Shown: positions 16,336-25,650 of the stretch, in pieces | How the letters are laid out: each line of letters starts with the position of its first letter | How positions within the stretch are numbered: the first letter of the stretch is position 1 | Notes under the pieces: generated by a model | The model's input: the letters and a program-made list of their open reading frames with translations, nothing else | Told to the model about the DNA's origin: nothing | The model's database searches: none | Assembly (NCBI GenBank): GCA_016218765.1 | Contig: JACRCZ010000069.1 | Location: forward strand, 1 to 64,000 | Length of the DNA stretch: 64,000 bases | Direction: 5' to 3' | Source: Deltaproteobacteria bacterium | GTDB lineage: Bacteria; Myxococcota_A; Polyangia; DRWM01; JAAZOP01 | Program-made: the position numbers and the translations under genes

Positions 16336-18408
16336 ATGCGCAGGTTCAGGAGCGGAGGCACGATCCTGCTCGCCGCGGCGCTGGCCGCGGTCCCGGGGTG
16401 CGAGGACGACGGCGACCGCGGGGCCGCGCGGCTGCCGATCGTCGGCGGGACGCCGGAGACGGGCTATCCCGGGGTCGGCGCGCTGGTCGTCGACTACGGC
16501 ACGGGGTTCGGCCACTTCTGCTCGGGCTCGCTGATCGCTCCGCAGTGGGTCCTTACCGCCGCCCACTGCGTGACCGGGGCGGATATTCCCGAGCCCTACC
16601 AGACGAGTTTCTGCATCGGCTCCGACGCGACGACGCGCGCGGGCTGCACGCTGTACGAGGCCGACTCGTTCCACGCCAACCCGTCCTACGACCCTTCGGC
16701 CGGCACGGGCGACATCGGCCTGGTGCATCTGTCGCGGGCGGTCACGGGCGTATCGGCCTACACCTACAACACCACGGCGCTGTCGACGGCCTACGAGGGC
16801 GACCCGATCTTCTGGGTGGGCTTCGGCGTGAACGACGGCGTGCGCGACACGGGCGGGGGCATCAAGCGCTCGGGTACGGGCACGATCGCGCAGGTGCGCA
16901 CGGGGCGCCTGGCCTACGATTTCGCGGGCGTGCTGCCGTGCAGCGGCGATTCGGGCGGACCCTCGTTCCTCACGGTGTCGGGCTCGTCGCGCATCGCGGG
17001 CATCGTTTCCACGGGCGACATGGACTGCCGCTCGTACGGCTTCGACACGCGCGTCGACGTCTGGGCCACGTGGCTGGCCGGCGTGATGGCCGGCGGCGGT
17101 GGGCACACCGACTGCAACCCGCTGGGGGGCTCGTGCGGGGCCGAGGCGTGCTGGCTGGTCGACACGGCGTGGTGGGCGTGCCTCCCCAGCGGCCGGCGGG
17201 GGGAGGGGACGGCGTGCAATCCGGACGACAGCACCTGGGGCGACACGCTGCCCTGCGCGGACGGGCTCATCTGCATGGAGGACGCGGCCGGCTCGACGAC
17301 CGGCCGCTGCGTGTCGTTCTGCCGCGGCGACGGCGACTGCGGCGGCGGCGACCGTTGCGTGCTTCCCATTCTCGTCGGCGACTCCGCGGTCGGCGCGTGC
17401 ATGCCGACCTGCGACCTGCTGGGCGGCACGTGCGGCGGCGGCACGGCCTGCTACCAGGCGGACGGCGCCTGGACCGCGTGCCGCGCCAGCGACGGCCTCG
17501 GGGACGGCGCCGACTGCGATCCCGCGATCGGCTCGTCCGGCCCCGTCCCCTGCGCCGACGGCATCTCCTGCGTCCGCACTTCGGGCGCCCACTACGGCGT
17601 CTGCTCGCCGTACTGCCGCACGGACGGCGACTGCGGGGCCGACGAGATGTGCCGCGTGCCGGTCTTCCGCGACATCCCCGACGTCGGGGCCTGCGTCTGC
17701 GCCGACCGCGACGGCGACGGCTGGTGCGTTCCCGACGACTGCAACGACGCCAGCACCGACGCCAACCCCGGGCTCGCCGAGCGCTGCGGCGACGTCTTGG
17801 ACAACAACTGCAACGGGACCACGGACGAGGGCTGCGGCTGCGCCGACGCCGACGGGGACGGCTACTGTCCGCCCGACGACTGCGACGACGGCAACGGCGC
17901 GATCCATCCCGGCGCGGCGGAGGTCTGCGGCAACGGCGCCGACGAGAACTGCGCCGGCGGTCCCGACGACGGTTGCGGCTGTGCCGACGTCGATCTCGAC
18001 GGCTTCTGTCCGCCCGAGGACTGCAACGACGGCGATCCGCTGCAGAACCCCTCGGTCGCCGACGTCTGCGGCGACACCATCGACAACAACTGCAACGGCA
18101 CGACGGACGAGACCTGTTCCTGCGTCGACGCCGACGGCGACGGCTGGTGCGCCGCCGACGACTGCAACGACGGGAGCGCCGACGTCCATCCGGGCGCGGT
18201 CGAGGCGTGCGGGTACGGTGCGGACTTCGACTGCGACGGGCTCTACGACGCCGACGACCCCGACTGCTGGGCGCCGCCCGGCGGGGGCGACGACGGCTGC
18301 ACCTGCTCGGCCCCCGGCGGCGCCGCGCGCGGCGGTTTCCTCGTGGCGGCGTTCCTGGGCGTCCTCCTCGCCCTGCGCGGCGGCCTCGCCTCCCGGCGCA
18401 AGCGATGA
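16336..18408 (+). CDS. trypsin-like serine protease with MopE repeats and MYXO-CTERM-like anchor
   Basis: 690 residues. A leader with lipobox-like AAVPGC is followed by a chymotrypsin-fold protease domain (IVGGTPETGYPGVGALVV). The triad is complete: TAAHC, an Asp in GDIGLVHL, and CSGDSGGP. Residues about 255-450 hold Cys-rich units (CNPLGGSCGAEACW, CDLLGGTCGGGTACY). About 450-640 hold four MopE-type repeats (DADGDGYCPPDDCDDGN, then CGDxxDNNCNGTTDE), Asp-rich and probably metal binding. The tail is DDGCTCSAP, a hydrophobic segment and SRRKR. GGGAGG precedes the ATG at 16336, which is preferred over 16255. The stop overlaps the next start (ATGA). Likely a surface-displayed protease. Confidence 0.86.
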   Translation: MRRFRSGGTILLAAALAAVPGCEDDGDRGAARLPIVGGTPETGYPGVGALVVDYGTGFGHFCSGSLIAPQWVLTAAHCVTGADIPEPYQTSFCIGSDATTRAGCTLYEADSFHANPSYDPSAGTGDIGLVHLSRAVTGVSAYTYNTTALSTAYEGDPIFWVGFGVNDGVRDTGGGIKRSGTGTIAQVRTGRLAYDFAGVLPCSGDSGGPSFLTVSGSSRIAGIVSTGDMDCRSYGFDTRVDVWATWLAGVMAGGGGHTDCNPLGGSCGAEACWLVDTAWWACLPSGRRGEGTACNPDDSTWGDTLPCADGLICMEDAAGSTTGRCVSFCRGDGDCGGGDRCVLPILVGDSAVGACMPTCDLLGGTCGGGTACYQADGAWTACRASDGLGDGADCDPAIGSSGPVPCADGISCVRTSGAHYGVCSPYCRTDGDCGADEMCRVPVFRDIPDVGACVCADRDGDGWCVPDDCNDASTDANPGLAERCGDVLDNNCNGTTDEGCGCADADGDGYCPPDDCDDGNGAIHPGAAEVCGNGADENCAGGPDDGCGCADVDLDGFCPPEDCNDGDPLQNPSVADVCGDTIDNNCNGTTDETCSCVDADGDGWCAADDCNDGSADVHPGAVEACGYGADFDCDGLYDADDPDCWAPPGGGDDGCTCSAPGGAARGGFLVAAFLGVLLALRGGLASRRKR

Positions 18409-19502
18409 CCGATCCCGCGACGCCTCCCGAGTCCTCGGCCGCGCCCGCCCCCTCCCGGCGCTGGCTCCTGGCGCACATCGCCCTGCCGCTCGGCCTGCTG
18501 GTCGCGGCGTACGTCCTGCGTGACGTGCTGACGCCGATCGTCGCGGCGTTGTTCCTCGCGTATGCGCTGTCGCCCGCGGTGGATCGGCTGCAGCGGTGGG
18601 GTCTGCCGCGCGGCCTGGGCACGCTGCTGGTGCTGTTGCTGGCGATCGGCGGGATTGCCGGGGTGGCGGTGGCGGTGCTGCCGGCGGTGCTGGGGGAGTT
18701 CCAGCGGTTCGTGGAGAAGCTGCCCGAGCTGCTGCAGCGGGTCTCGGCGGAGACGATCCCGGCGATCGAGCGGACGCTGGGCATCGATCTGCCGAACGAC
18801 CTGGACGCGGCGCTGGCGCAGCTTGCGGACAAGGTGCGCGGCAGGTCGCCGGACGCGCTTGGCCCGCTGGCCGCCGTGGCGGCCCACGTCTTCCGCGGGG
18901 CGGCGGCGTTCGTCTCGGCGTTGTTCACGCTGCTCCTGGTTCCCATCCTGACGTTCTTCTTCCTGCGGGACTTTCCGCAGATCGTCGCGGGGGTGCGCCG
19001 GGAGATCCCGGAGCGTTACCGGCCGGGGGTCGAGTCGTACTTCGGCGAGGTGGACCGCATCCTGTCGGCGTATCTGCGCGGCCAGCTTCTCGTGGTGCTG
19101 TGTCTGGCCGCGCTCTACGCGCTGGGTCTGGGCTTGATCGGCCTGCGGCTTGGCGTCCCGATTGGTCTCCTGGCGGGCGTCCTGGCGTTCATTCCCTACG
19201 CGGGGTTCGCGGTCGGCATCGCGCTGGCGCTGCTGATGGCGGTGGTGACGTTCGAGGGCATGTGGACGTACATCGGCATCGTGGCCGTGTTCGCCGGGGT
19301 GCAGGTGCTGGAGGGCTTCGTGCTCACGCCGCAGCTCATCGGCCGGCGCCTGGGGCTGGGCATGGTCGGCGTGCTGCTGGCGATCATCATCTTCGGCGCG
19401 ACGCTCGGCTTCGTCGGCGTGCTGCTGGCGGTGCCGCTGGGGGCGGTGTTCCGCGTCTCGTTCGCCCGCCTGATGGCGTGGCGGGCGGCGGTGGACGCGT
19501 GA
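18405..19502 (+). CDS. AI-2E/PerM family membrane permease
   Basis: 365 residues with about eight membrane segments in the characteristic layout of the AI-2E transporter family: two N-terminal helices, a long soluble amphipathic stretch (residues 95-165), then a helix block ending in the conserved AGVLAFIPYAGF and VLEGFVLTPQLIGRRLGLGMVGV signatures. Members export small molecules or act as Na+/H+ antiporters; the substrate here is unknown. The ATG overlaps the protease stop and its own stop overlaps the next start (GTGA), so the three genes are translated as a unit. Confidence 0.88.
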   Translation: MTDPATPPESSAAPAPSRRWLLAHIALPLGLLVAAYVLRDVLTPIVAALFLAYALSPAVDRLQRWGLPRGLGTLLVLLLAIGGIAGVAVAVLPAVLGEFQRFVEKLPELLQRVSAETIPAIERTLGIDLPNDLDAALAQLADKVRGRSPDALGPLAAVAAHVFRGAAAFVSALFTLLLVPILTFFFLRDFPQIVAGVRREIPERYRPGVESYFGEVDRILSAYLRGQLLVVLCLAALYALGLGLIGLRLGVPIGLLAGVLAFIPYAGFAVGIALALLMAVVTFEGMWTYIGIVAVFAGVQVLEGFVLTPQLIGRRLGLGMVGVLLAIIIFGATLGFVGVLLAVPLGAVFRVSFARLMAWRAAVDA

Positions 19503-20455
19503 TCCCTCCCGTCCTGTCCGACGCGCAGCTTCTGCCGCACGGGCCGGCGTTCGTGACGGAGGCGAGCGGCGAGCCGCGGGTGGCGTTGTGGCGCACGGAC
19601 GATCTGGGGAAGACTTTTCGCCCGCTGCTCGACCGCCGGCTGCTGGGGGAGAAGCTGCGTTTCTTCGGCACGTGGTTCCTCGACGAGCGGTGCGGTTTCG
19701 TCTGCGGCGAGGACGAGGACGGGGACGGTGCGCTCCTGGCGACGCGGGACGGCGGGTTGTCGTGGGAGCCCGTGACCGCAGTGGCCGGCGAGGCGGTGGC
19801 GACGCCGCTGACGCAGGTCGTGTTTGCGGACGAGCGTCGCGGGCTGGTCGTCGCCGCCGGCGACGCGTTGTGGCGCACGGTCGATGCCGGGCGCACGTGG
19901 CGGCCGGCGACTTCCCCGGGGATGTCCGCGCACGGGATCTTCTTCCTGGACGGCACCGGCCGCGGGTGGGTGTTGTCGCAGACGCTGGACGAGGAGCTGC
20001 GCATCCTGCGCACGCAGCACTTCGTGACGCTCGACGCCGGCGGCACCTTCGCGCCGCTCGGCGACACGCTCGACGGCGAGCCGCTCCGGCTGGACGTCGC
20101 GGCGTGCGCGTTCTGGGACGAGCGGACCGGCCTGCTCTGCGGTCCGGACGGTCTGTTCCTGCGCACGGACGACGCGGGGCGGTCGTGGACGCGGGTGCCG
20201 TCCGGTGCGCCGTCCGATTTCAACTTCGCCGTGCCGCTGGGCCGCTCGACCGCCTACCTGCTGGGCTGCGACGGCCGGATGATGCGCACGGACGACGCGG
20301 GGCGCACCTTTCGGGCGATTTCCACCGGGGTGGAGACGGAGCTGCACGCGGCGGCGTTCGCCGACGAGGCTCGCGGCTTCGTGGTGGGGGAGGACGGCGT
20401 GGCGCTCTGGACGGAGGACGCCGGCAGGACCTGGAACCGCTCGCGCATGGTGTGA
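19499..20455 (+). CDS. YCF48/BNR-like beta-propeller protein
   Basis: 318 residues from a GTG that overlaps the permease stop. Repeated units carry the WRTxDxGxTWxP pattern (WRTVDAGRTWRPAT, LRTDDAGRSWTRVP, MRTDDAGRTFRAIS, WTEDAGRTWNRS) typical of YCF48/photosystem-assembly-like and sialidase-type propellers. No signal peptide is apparent, so it is probably cytoplasmic. Function unknown; a binding or scaffold role is likely. Confidence 0.75.
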   Translation: MIPPVLSDAQLLPHGPAFVTEASGEPRVALWRTDDLGKTFRPLLDRRLLGEKLRFFGTWFLDERCGFVCGEDEDGDGALLATRDGGLSWEPVTAVAGEAVATPLTQVVFADERRGLVVAAGDALWRTVDAGRTWRPATSPGMSAHGIFFLDGTGRGWVLSQTLDEELRILRTQHFVTLDAGGTFAPLGDTLDGEPLRLDVAACAFWDERTGLLCGPDGLFLRTDDAGRSWTRVPSGAPSDFNFAVPLGRSTAYLLGCDGRMMRTDDAGRTFRAISTGVETELHAAAFADEARGFVVGEDGVALWTEDAGRTWNRSRMV

Positions 20456-20475
20456 GGCCCGGTGCCCGACCCCAC

Positions 20476-20505
20476 GGCTCTACCGCTCTACCGCAGCACC
20501 GCTCC
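20476..20505. repeat. CTCTACCG tandem repeat (8-bp, 3-4 units)
   Basis: GGCTCTACCG, CTCTACCG, CAGCACCG, CTCCC in the 54-bp gap between convergent genes. Confidence 0.65.
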
Positions 20506-20509
20506 CTTG

Positions 20510-20962
20510 CTACCCGCCGCGTCGTTTGCGCCCGGTCCAGGCGCCGCCACCCTGCATGTCCCGGTCGTGGCCCCAGGTGCCGTCGAAGCGGTGGACCGGG
20601 AGGCCGGTGCCGACGGGCGGGTCGATGATGTACTGGAGGACGCCGTGGCCGGTGGTTTCCCGCGGCACGTTGGGGATCCGTTCATCGATCTGGGTCCAGG
20701 AGAAGAGGAGCAGGCAGCCGCGGACGGTTCCTTCGATGTGGCCGCTCTTGTGCCACTCGACGTCTTTCCATGTGCCGACGACGGTGTTGCCGTCCTGCGA
20801 CAGCTCCATGTCGCCCATGTTCGTGGCCCAGCGTCCGGTGTAGCTGCCGCCTTCGGGCATGGTGCACTCCGGGAAGGGCGACTGCGCGTTGGGGCCGCGG
20901 CCGCTGCATCCGGCCATGGCCGTGGCGAGCACCACGCAGGCGAACCAAAGGACCCGCTTCAT
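20510..20962 (-). CDS. small beta-barrel-like lipoprotein of unknown function
   Basis: 150 residues. MKRVLWFACVVLATAMAGC is a good lipoprotein signal and AGGAGG lies just upstream, which settles the start. The mature part alternates Gly and hydrophobic residues (YTGRW, MELSQDGNTVVGTW, HIEGTVRGCLLLFSW, FDGTWG, GGGAWTGRK), a pattern of lipocalin-like or other small beta-barrels. I do not recognise a named family. It has a strong predicted promoter of its own. Confidence 0.7.
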   Translation of the reverse strand: MKRVLWFACVVLATAMAGCSGRGPNAQSPFPECTMPEGGSYTGRWATNMGDMELSQDGNTVVGTWKDVEWHKSGHIEGTVRGCLLLFSWTQIDERIPNVPRETTGHGVLQYIIDPPVGTGLPVHRFDGTWGHDRDMQGGGAWTGRKRRGG

Positions 20963-21007
20963 CTCCCACCTCCTCGCGCCTTGCGGCCGCGCTGCTGCGA
21001 CGGGCCG

Positions 21008-21037
21008 ATGCAACCGCGGGGCCGGGGTGGATGTCAA
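21008..21037 (-). promoter_or_regulatory. predicted sigma-70-type promoter for the small lipoprotein gene
   Basis: On the minus strand a consensus TTGACA and TTGCAT are separated by 18 bp, 46 bases before the ATG. Confidence 0.5.
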
Positions 21038-21073
21038 GGCGCAGGGTCGAGCTGCTCGAGGTGAAGCAGCGGC

Positions 21074-23077
21074 TCAGCCGGCGTCGCCGGCGGCGGCGAG
21101 GTTGCCGGAGGGCGGTTCGACGCGGATGGTGAGCGAGCCGCCGGCCCGGAGCTGGCGATCGAAGCCGACCGGGTCGTGTCCGGCGAAGGTGACCACGACC
21201 CGGATCGACAGGCTGATGCCGTCCTGGGTCTCGAAGGGAATCTCGATCGGAGCGTTGGCGTGTCCGTTCGCCCGGTTGGCGATGTCGACCTTCGCTTCGA
21301 TGCCGCCCGTGTCGACGGTCACGGTGCCGGGGCGCAGGCCGAGCCGGCGTGAGAGGAGGTAGGTTCCGTCGCCCGGCGGGATCGTCTCGGTCCAGTCCGC
21401 GGAGTGGCATTCCGGACCCGACCAGCGGAACGCGAACCGGTGCTCGCCCGGCGTGAGGGGAGCGGAGACGATGCCCGGATTCGGGCCGACCGGCGGTCCG
21501 TAGGCTCCGAGGCGCACGCCATCGACCCAGATTTCGATGTTCTGGCAGGGTCCGGCGGGCCGGAAGGCGACGGTGCGCAGTCGCGGGGGGAGCGGCGCGT
21601 GTCCGGAACCGTCGGTGCGTCCCCCGTCACGAGATTCGGCGGGCGGCGGCGGGGCGTCGTCCGGCGCGTCCGTTTCGGCCGGCGGGGGGAGGGTCGTTTC
21701 GGTCGAGGCGTCTTCCGCGGGCTCGGCGTTCGCCTCGGCCGCGGCGTCGGCCGGCGAGTCGGCTGCCGGGGTTCCGGGTTCCGGGCCTTGGTCCGCGGGG
21801 GCGTCGCGTTTGCCGCCGTCCTCGCGGGTGGTCTCTGCGATCGCGGGCGTTGGTTGTCCCGCCGAGCCGGAGTCGCGGCGGCGCGGGGTTTCGCGGGCGG
21901 CGGTGGCACCTGCGTCGGCGGTGACGGCGTCGGAGCGATCGGGCTCGGCGACGCGCGCGGACAGCCACACGGCGATCACGGCGGCCGAGACGGCGGCGGC
22001 CAGTGCGGCGAGGGCGAAGCGGCGCATGGAGCGGCGGACCATGGTGGTTTCGACGAGGCGCAGGGCTTCCTTGTGTTCGGGCTGCCAGGCGAGGATCCAG
22101 GAGCAGAGCCTGCGGACCTCGGCGGCGCCGCCCGGTGTCTGGAGGAGGCCGCGGCAGCGTTCGAGCAGTGCCTGTTCGCGGCGTCTCACGATCGACCCGC
22201 GTTCCTGCTGCGGCTCGCGCTCGAACGCGGCGATCAGCTCGTCCGGGTTGCCGGCGCCGGCGACCGTGAGCACGGCGCGGAGGGCGGAGGCGACGTCGGC
22301 CATGGTGGCGTAGCGGTTTTCGGGGCGTCGTTCCAGGCAGACGCGGATGACGCCGGCCAGCACTTCGCCGATGTCGGGGCGCACGCGTGCGGGGTCTGGG
22401 AAGTCGACTTCCAGCACCTTGCGCAGGACGGCGTGCGGGTTGGGGCCGCTGAAGGGCAGGTCGCCGGTGGCCAGCCAGTACAGGAGGGTGCCCAGGGAGA
22501 AGACGTCGGCGCGCGCGTCGAGGCGAGCGCCCTCGAGGTGTTCGGGGCTCATGAAGGCGGGCGAGCCGAGGATCTGGCCGGTGGAGGTGAGGTGTTCGAT
22601 ATCGATGATCTGGGCGATGCCGAAGTCGGCGACTTTCACCTTGCCGCCGGCGCCCATGAGAATGTTGCCCGGCTTGAGGTCGCGGTGGATGATCCCGGCC
22701 TGGTGGGCGGCGTGCAGGCCTTCGGCGGTCCGCAACCCGATCACCGCGACGACCTCGGCGGGGATCGGGCGGCGGGACGTGGCCCATCCTTCGAGGCTTC
22801 CGCCGCGGATCAGCTCGCTGACGATGAACGGCCTTCCCCCGTCCTCCCCCGCCTCGTAGACCTCGAGCACGGCGGGGTGCTTGAGCCGTGCGACGGCCCG
22901 CGCCTCGCGCCGGAAGCGCATCCGCGATTCCTCGCGCGAGCAGAGGTGGGGATGGAGGACCTTGACCGCGACGTCGCGCTGCAGGTCGGGGTCGCGGCCG
23001 CGGTAGACGGTCGCCATGCCGCCGGAGCCGAGCGTCTCCTCGAGATCGTACTTCCCGATCCGGCTGGGCCGGTCCAT
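21074..23077 (-). CDS. Hanks-type serine/threonine protein kinase, membrane-anchored
   Basis: 667 residues. The cytoplasmic kinase domain (about 8-275) has [28 protein letters not shown] and SPE motifs, so it should be active. A juxtamembrane helical region leads to one transmembrane segment near 357-378, then a long Pro/Ala/Asp-rich linker (380-500) and an extracytoplasmic beta domain (about 505-667; [20 protein letters not shown]) resembling PEGA-like repeats. It starts 9 bases after the stop of the HD-GYP regulator, with which it forms an operon, linking Ser/Thr phosphorylation and cyclic-di-GMP-type signalling. Confidence 0.9.
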   Translation of the reverse strand: MDRPSRIGKYDLEETLGSGGMATVYRGRDPDLQRDVAVKVLHPHLCSREESRMRFRREARAVARLKHPAVLEVYEAGEDGGRPFIVSELIRGGSLEGWATSRRPIPAEVVAVIGLRTAEGLHAAHQAGIIHRDLKPGNILMGAGGKVKVADFGIAQIIDIEHLTSTGQILGSPAFMSPEHLEGARLDARADVFSLGTLLYWLATGDLPFSGPNPHAVLRKVLEVDFPDPARVRPDIGEVLAGVIRVCLERRPENRYATMADVASALRAVLTVAGAGNPDELIAAFEREPQQERGSIVRRREQALLERCRGLLQTPGGAAEVRRLCSWILAWQPEHKEALRLVETTMVRRSMRRFALAALAAAVSAAVIAVWLSARVAEPDRSDAVTADAGATAARETPRRRDSGSAGQPTPAIAETTREDGGKRDAPADQGPEPGTPAADSPADAAAEANAEPAEDASTETTLPPPAETDAPDDAPPPPAESRDGGRTDGSGHAPLPPRLRTVAFRPAGPCQNIEIWVDGVRLGAYGPPVGPNPGIVSAPLTPGEHRFAFRWSGPECHSADWTETIPPGDGTYLLSRRLGLRPGTVTVDTGGIEAKVDIANRANGHANAPIEIPFETQDGISLSIRVVVTFAGHDPVGFDRQLRAGGSLTIRVEPPSGNLAAAGDAG

Positions 23078-23086
23078 GGCCCGGGG

Positions 23087-24622
23087 CTACTCCGGGACCG
23101 CGACGCCGCGCTGGCGGCACTCCTCGCGGTACCGCTCGATGGCCCGCTCGAAGGCGGCCACCACGGAGGGGTCGAACTGGGTCGCGGCGCAGCGGTGGAT
23201 CTCGCGCATCGTGACGTCGTGGCCCAGCGCCTTGCGGTAGGCGCGGCTGGACGTCATGGCGTCGTAGGTGTCGGCGACGGCGAGGATGCGAGCCGCGAGC
23301 GGGATGTCCTCGCCCTTCAGTCCGTCGGGGTAGCCGGTCCCGTCCCAGCGCTCGTGGTGCGACAGCACGCCGGAGACGATGGGGCGCAGGAAGGAGATGG
23401 GCTCCAGGATCTGGCGTCCGAAGGTCGGGTGGGCCTTGAAGATCTCGTATTCCTGTGCGGAGAGTTTGCCGGGCTTGTTGAGGTTGGCCTGGCAGCCGAT
23501 CTTGCCGATGTCGTGCATCAGCGCGGCCTGGGTCACGGTTTCGACTTCCTCCAGGGGGAGGTCGAGCTCGAGGGCGATGAGGCGCGCGAGGCGGGTGACC
23601 CGGTCGGAGTGGCCGGCGGTGTAGCGGTCCATGGCCTCCAGGGCGCGGGCGAAGCCCTGGATGGTCTCGCGGAAGGTCGCCTGGAGGTTCTCGAAGAGGC
23701 GGATGTTGTCGACGGCCGCGGCCGCGCGGCCGCCGAGGACCGACATCAGCTTGCGCTGGCCTTCGGAGAACCGGTTTCCGGGCGTGACGGAGACCGCGGT
23801 CACCAGGCCCACCAGCCGTTGGGGCACGCGAAGGGGGACCGACAAGAGGGAGGTCACGGGGGGAGCGTCGGCGGTGAGGAACGGGGGGCAGCGCTCGCCG
23901 TGGACCAGCACGGGCTGCCCGTCGCCGTGCGCGCGCAGGAGGGCCGACAGCTCCAGGTGTTCCGGCTGGACCTTGTGGCCGTCGCGCGACGCGCGGGTGC
24001 ACAGCGTGACGGAGCCGCCCTCGGCGGTGAGGTGGATGATGACCTCGTCCGCGGGCAGCTCGCGCAGCGTCGTTCCGGTGAGCTGGTCCAGCACGTCGGA
24101 CAGCGAGAGCGAGGTCGCGATCTCCTCGGAGGCGCGGTAGAGGGCGATGGTCTCGCGCAGGATCATGTTCTCGCGCTGTAGCTTGCGGTTCTGCAGGCCG
24201 CGCTCGACGACCCGGATGACCTCCTCCATCTTGAAGGGCTTGAGCAGGTAGTCGTAGGCGCCCTTCTTCATGGCGTCGATGGCGGTCTCGACGGTGCCGT
24301 AGGCGGTCATGATGACGGTGAGGACATCGACACCCCGGTCGCGGATCGTCTCGATGAGCTCGATGCCGCCGATCCGCGGCATCTTCATGTCGGAGATCAC
24401 GATGTCGAAGGTGGTGGAGTCGAGCTTCTCGAGGGCGGCCTTGCCGTCTTCCGCGGTCTCGACCTGGTACCCTTCCATCGACAGGAAGTCGGCCAGGATC
24501 TGGCGGATGACGAGCTCGTCATCGACCACGAGGATCTGCGATGTTTCTCGTTCGACCAACGCCAAGGCCGCCGCACGCTCGCGGCTCCTCCCGGACCCCC
24601 CGGAAACCACGGGGCGGATCAT
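23087..24622 (-). CDS. response regulator with GAF-like and HD-GYP domains (probable cyclic-di-GMP phosphodiesterase)
   Basis: 511 residues. An N-terminal receiver domain (about 28-145) has the DDE acidic pair and phospho-acceptor Asp in DIVISDMKMP. A GAF-like middle domain (about 160-305) follows, then HD-GYP (about 320-500) with HSDRV, HDIGKIG and the diagnostic HHERWDGTGYP. Active HD-GYP domains hydrolyse c-di-GMP; the GYP signature and metal ligands are present. The leading 25 residues before the receiver are poorly supported because no ribosome-binding site precedes the ATG, so a slightly later start is possible. Confidence 0.9.
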   Translation of the reverse strand: MIRPVVSGGSGRSRERAAALALVERETSQILVVDDELVIRQILADFLSMEGYQVETAEDGKAALEKLDSTTFDIVISDMKMPRIGGIELIETIRDRGVDVLTVIMTAYGTVETAIDAMKKGAYDYLLKPFKMEEVIRVVERGLQNRKLQRENMILRETIALYRASEEIATSLSLSDVLDQLTGTTLRELPADEVIIHLTAEGGSVTLCTRASRDGHKVQPEHLELSALLRAHGDGQPVLVHGERCPPFLTADAPPVTSLLSVPLRVPQRLVGLVTAVSVTPGNRFSEGQRKLMSVLGGRAAAAVDNIRLFENLQATFRETIQGFARALEAMDRYTAGHSDRVTRLARLIALELDLPLEEVETVTQAALMHDIGKIGCQANLNKPGKLSAQEYEIFKAHPTFGRQILEPISFLRPIVSGVLSHHERWDGTGYPDGLKGEDIPLAARILAVADTYDAMTSSRAYRKALGHDVTMREIHRCAATQFDPSVVAAFERAIERYREECRQRGVAVPE

Positions 24623-24671
24623 ACCGTCAAAGGGTTCGCGGGGCCAGCATCGATTCTCGCGGCGCCCGGGG

Positions 24672-24700
24672 TTGACGGTCGCGCGGAAGAGCGGTATGGG
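24672..24700 (+). promoter_or_regulatory. predicted sigma-70-type promoter
   Basis: TTGACG and TATGGG separated by exactly 17 bp, 79 bases before the lipoprotein ATG at 24780. Confidence 0.5.
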
Positions 24701-24779
24701 TCCGCGCGGGTCCGGCGGCGACGGGACGAGCGCCGTGCGGGGCCGAACGAGTCACATCCGCGGGAATGGAGGAGGAGTC

Positions 24780-25505
24780 ATGAAGAATCTGTTGTGTTCC
24801 GTGGTGTTCGTGCTTGGCGTGTCGGCGTGCAGCGGGGCGCTCCCGGTACCGACCGGGGTGGGCGGGGGCGACGAGGTCGTGGCGAAGTACGACCGGTGGC
24901 TGGCGCACGTCGACGAGCTGCAGGCATCGGTGGAGGAGGCGCAGCGGTGGGTCCTGGACGCGCCGAAGGAGCTGGCCGTCACGCTCGGCCTGCCCGAGAC
25001 CGCGACGCTGGACGAGATCCAGACGGCGATCCGGGAGAAGCTCGCGGCCGCCGGCATCACGGCGTCGGGGTCGCTGACGGTGGAGATCAACGCCGAGGCG
25101 GGCGCATCCGGCAGCGCGGCGGCGGGCCCGGGCGGCGCGTCGGCGCAGGGCGAGGCGCACGCGTCGGTCGAGGTGCGGATCGTGGCGGCGGCGGGCGTGG
25201 AGCTGAACGCCGAAGCGCAGGCGGTGCTGGACGCGGTGAAGCTGTGCCTGGAGCGCGTCGCGGGCATCAAGCCGCGACTCGAGGCGATCATCGCGAACCT
25301 GGAGACCGTGATCAGCGAGGGTCGCGCCCTCATCGTCTCGATGCCCGACGACCTCACCGGCCTCCTGGCGGCGAAGATCGCCGAGTACACCCCGAAGTTC
25401 AACGCGCGCATCGACTTCCTCGTCGGCTTCAGCGGCTCGGCCGCCGGCACGGTCGAGGCGTCGGCCAGCATCACCGTTTCCGTCTCCGCCGGCGTGACGG
25501 GGTAG
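24780..25505 (+). CDS. helical lipoprotein of unknown function
   Basis: 241 residues. The signal MKNLLCSVVFVLGVSAC (lipobox GVSAC) follows a GGAGGAG ribosome-binding site. The mature protein is rich in Ala, Glu and Val with long amphipathic helices (DELQASVEEAQRWVLDAP, VLDAVKLCLERVAGIKP), broken by a Gly/Ala/Ser segment, and ends in an alternating Ser/Val beta stretch. It is not a family I can name; possibly a periplasmic helical-bundle or coiled-coil protein. It has its own predicted promoter. Confidence 0.7.
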   Translation: MKNLLCSVVFVLGVSACSGALPVPTGVGGGDEVVAKYDRWLAHVDELQASVEEAQRWVLDAPKELAVTLGLPETATLDEIQTAIREKLAAAGITASGSLTVEINAEAGASGSAAAGPGGASAQGEAHASVEVRIVAAAGVELNAEAQAVLDAVKLCLERVAGIKPRLEAIIANLETVISEGRALIVSMPDDLTGLLAAKIAEYTPKFNARIDFLVGFSGSAAGTVEASASITVSVSAGVTG

Positions 25506-25537
25506 TGCGGGAAGTGCGGGGAGTGCGGGGAGTGCGG
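25505..25537. repeat. GTGCGGGGA tandem repeat (9-bp, 3.7 units), left arm
   Basis: Begins in the stop codon of the helical lipoprotein. It can pair with the inverted copy at 25585-25610, so it may form a terminator-like stem after the gene. Confidence 0.75.
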
Positions 25538-25584
25538 CCGCGCGCTCGCCGCCGGTCTTCCCGCTCTTCCTGCTCTTGACGCTC

Positions 25585-25610
25585 TTCCCGCACTCCCCCC
25601 GCACTCCCCC
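25585..25610. repeat. CTTCCCGCACTCCCC repeat, right arm (inverted relative of 25505-25537)
   Basis: Imperfect inverted repeat of the upstream GTGCGGGGA tract, separated from it by about 47 bases. It lies 40 bases before the TerB-like gene. Confidence 0.65.
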
Positions 25611-25650
25611 TGCTTGCCCCTTCCCCCCCTTTCGGGTACATCTTCCGTCC

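Noticed and set aside
16287-18404. Plus-strand open frame upstream of and in frame with the AI-2E permease
   Set aside because: It is the shifted reading of the protease/MopE gene (Arg/Gly-rich). The permease has a proper ATG overlapping the protease stop.
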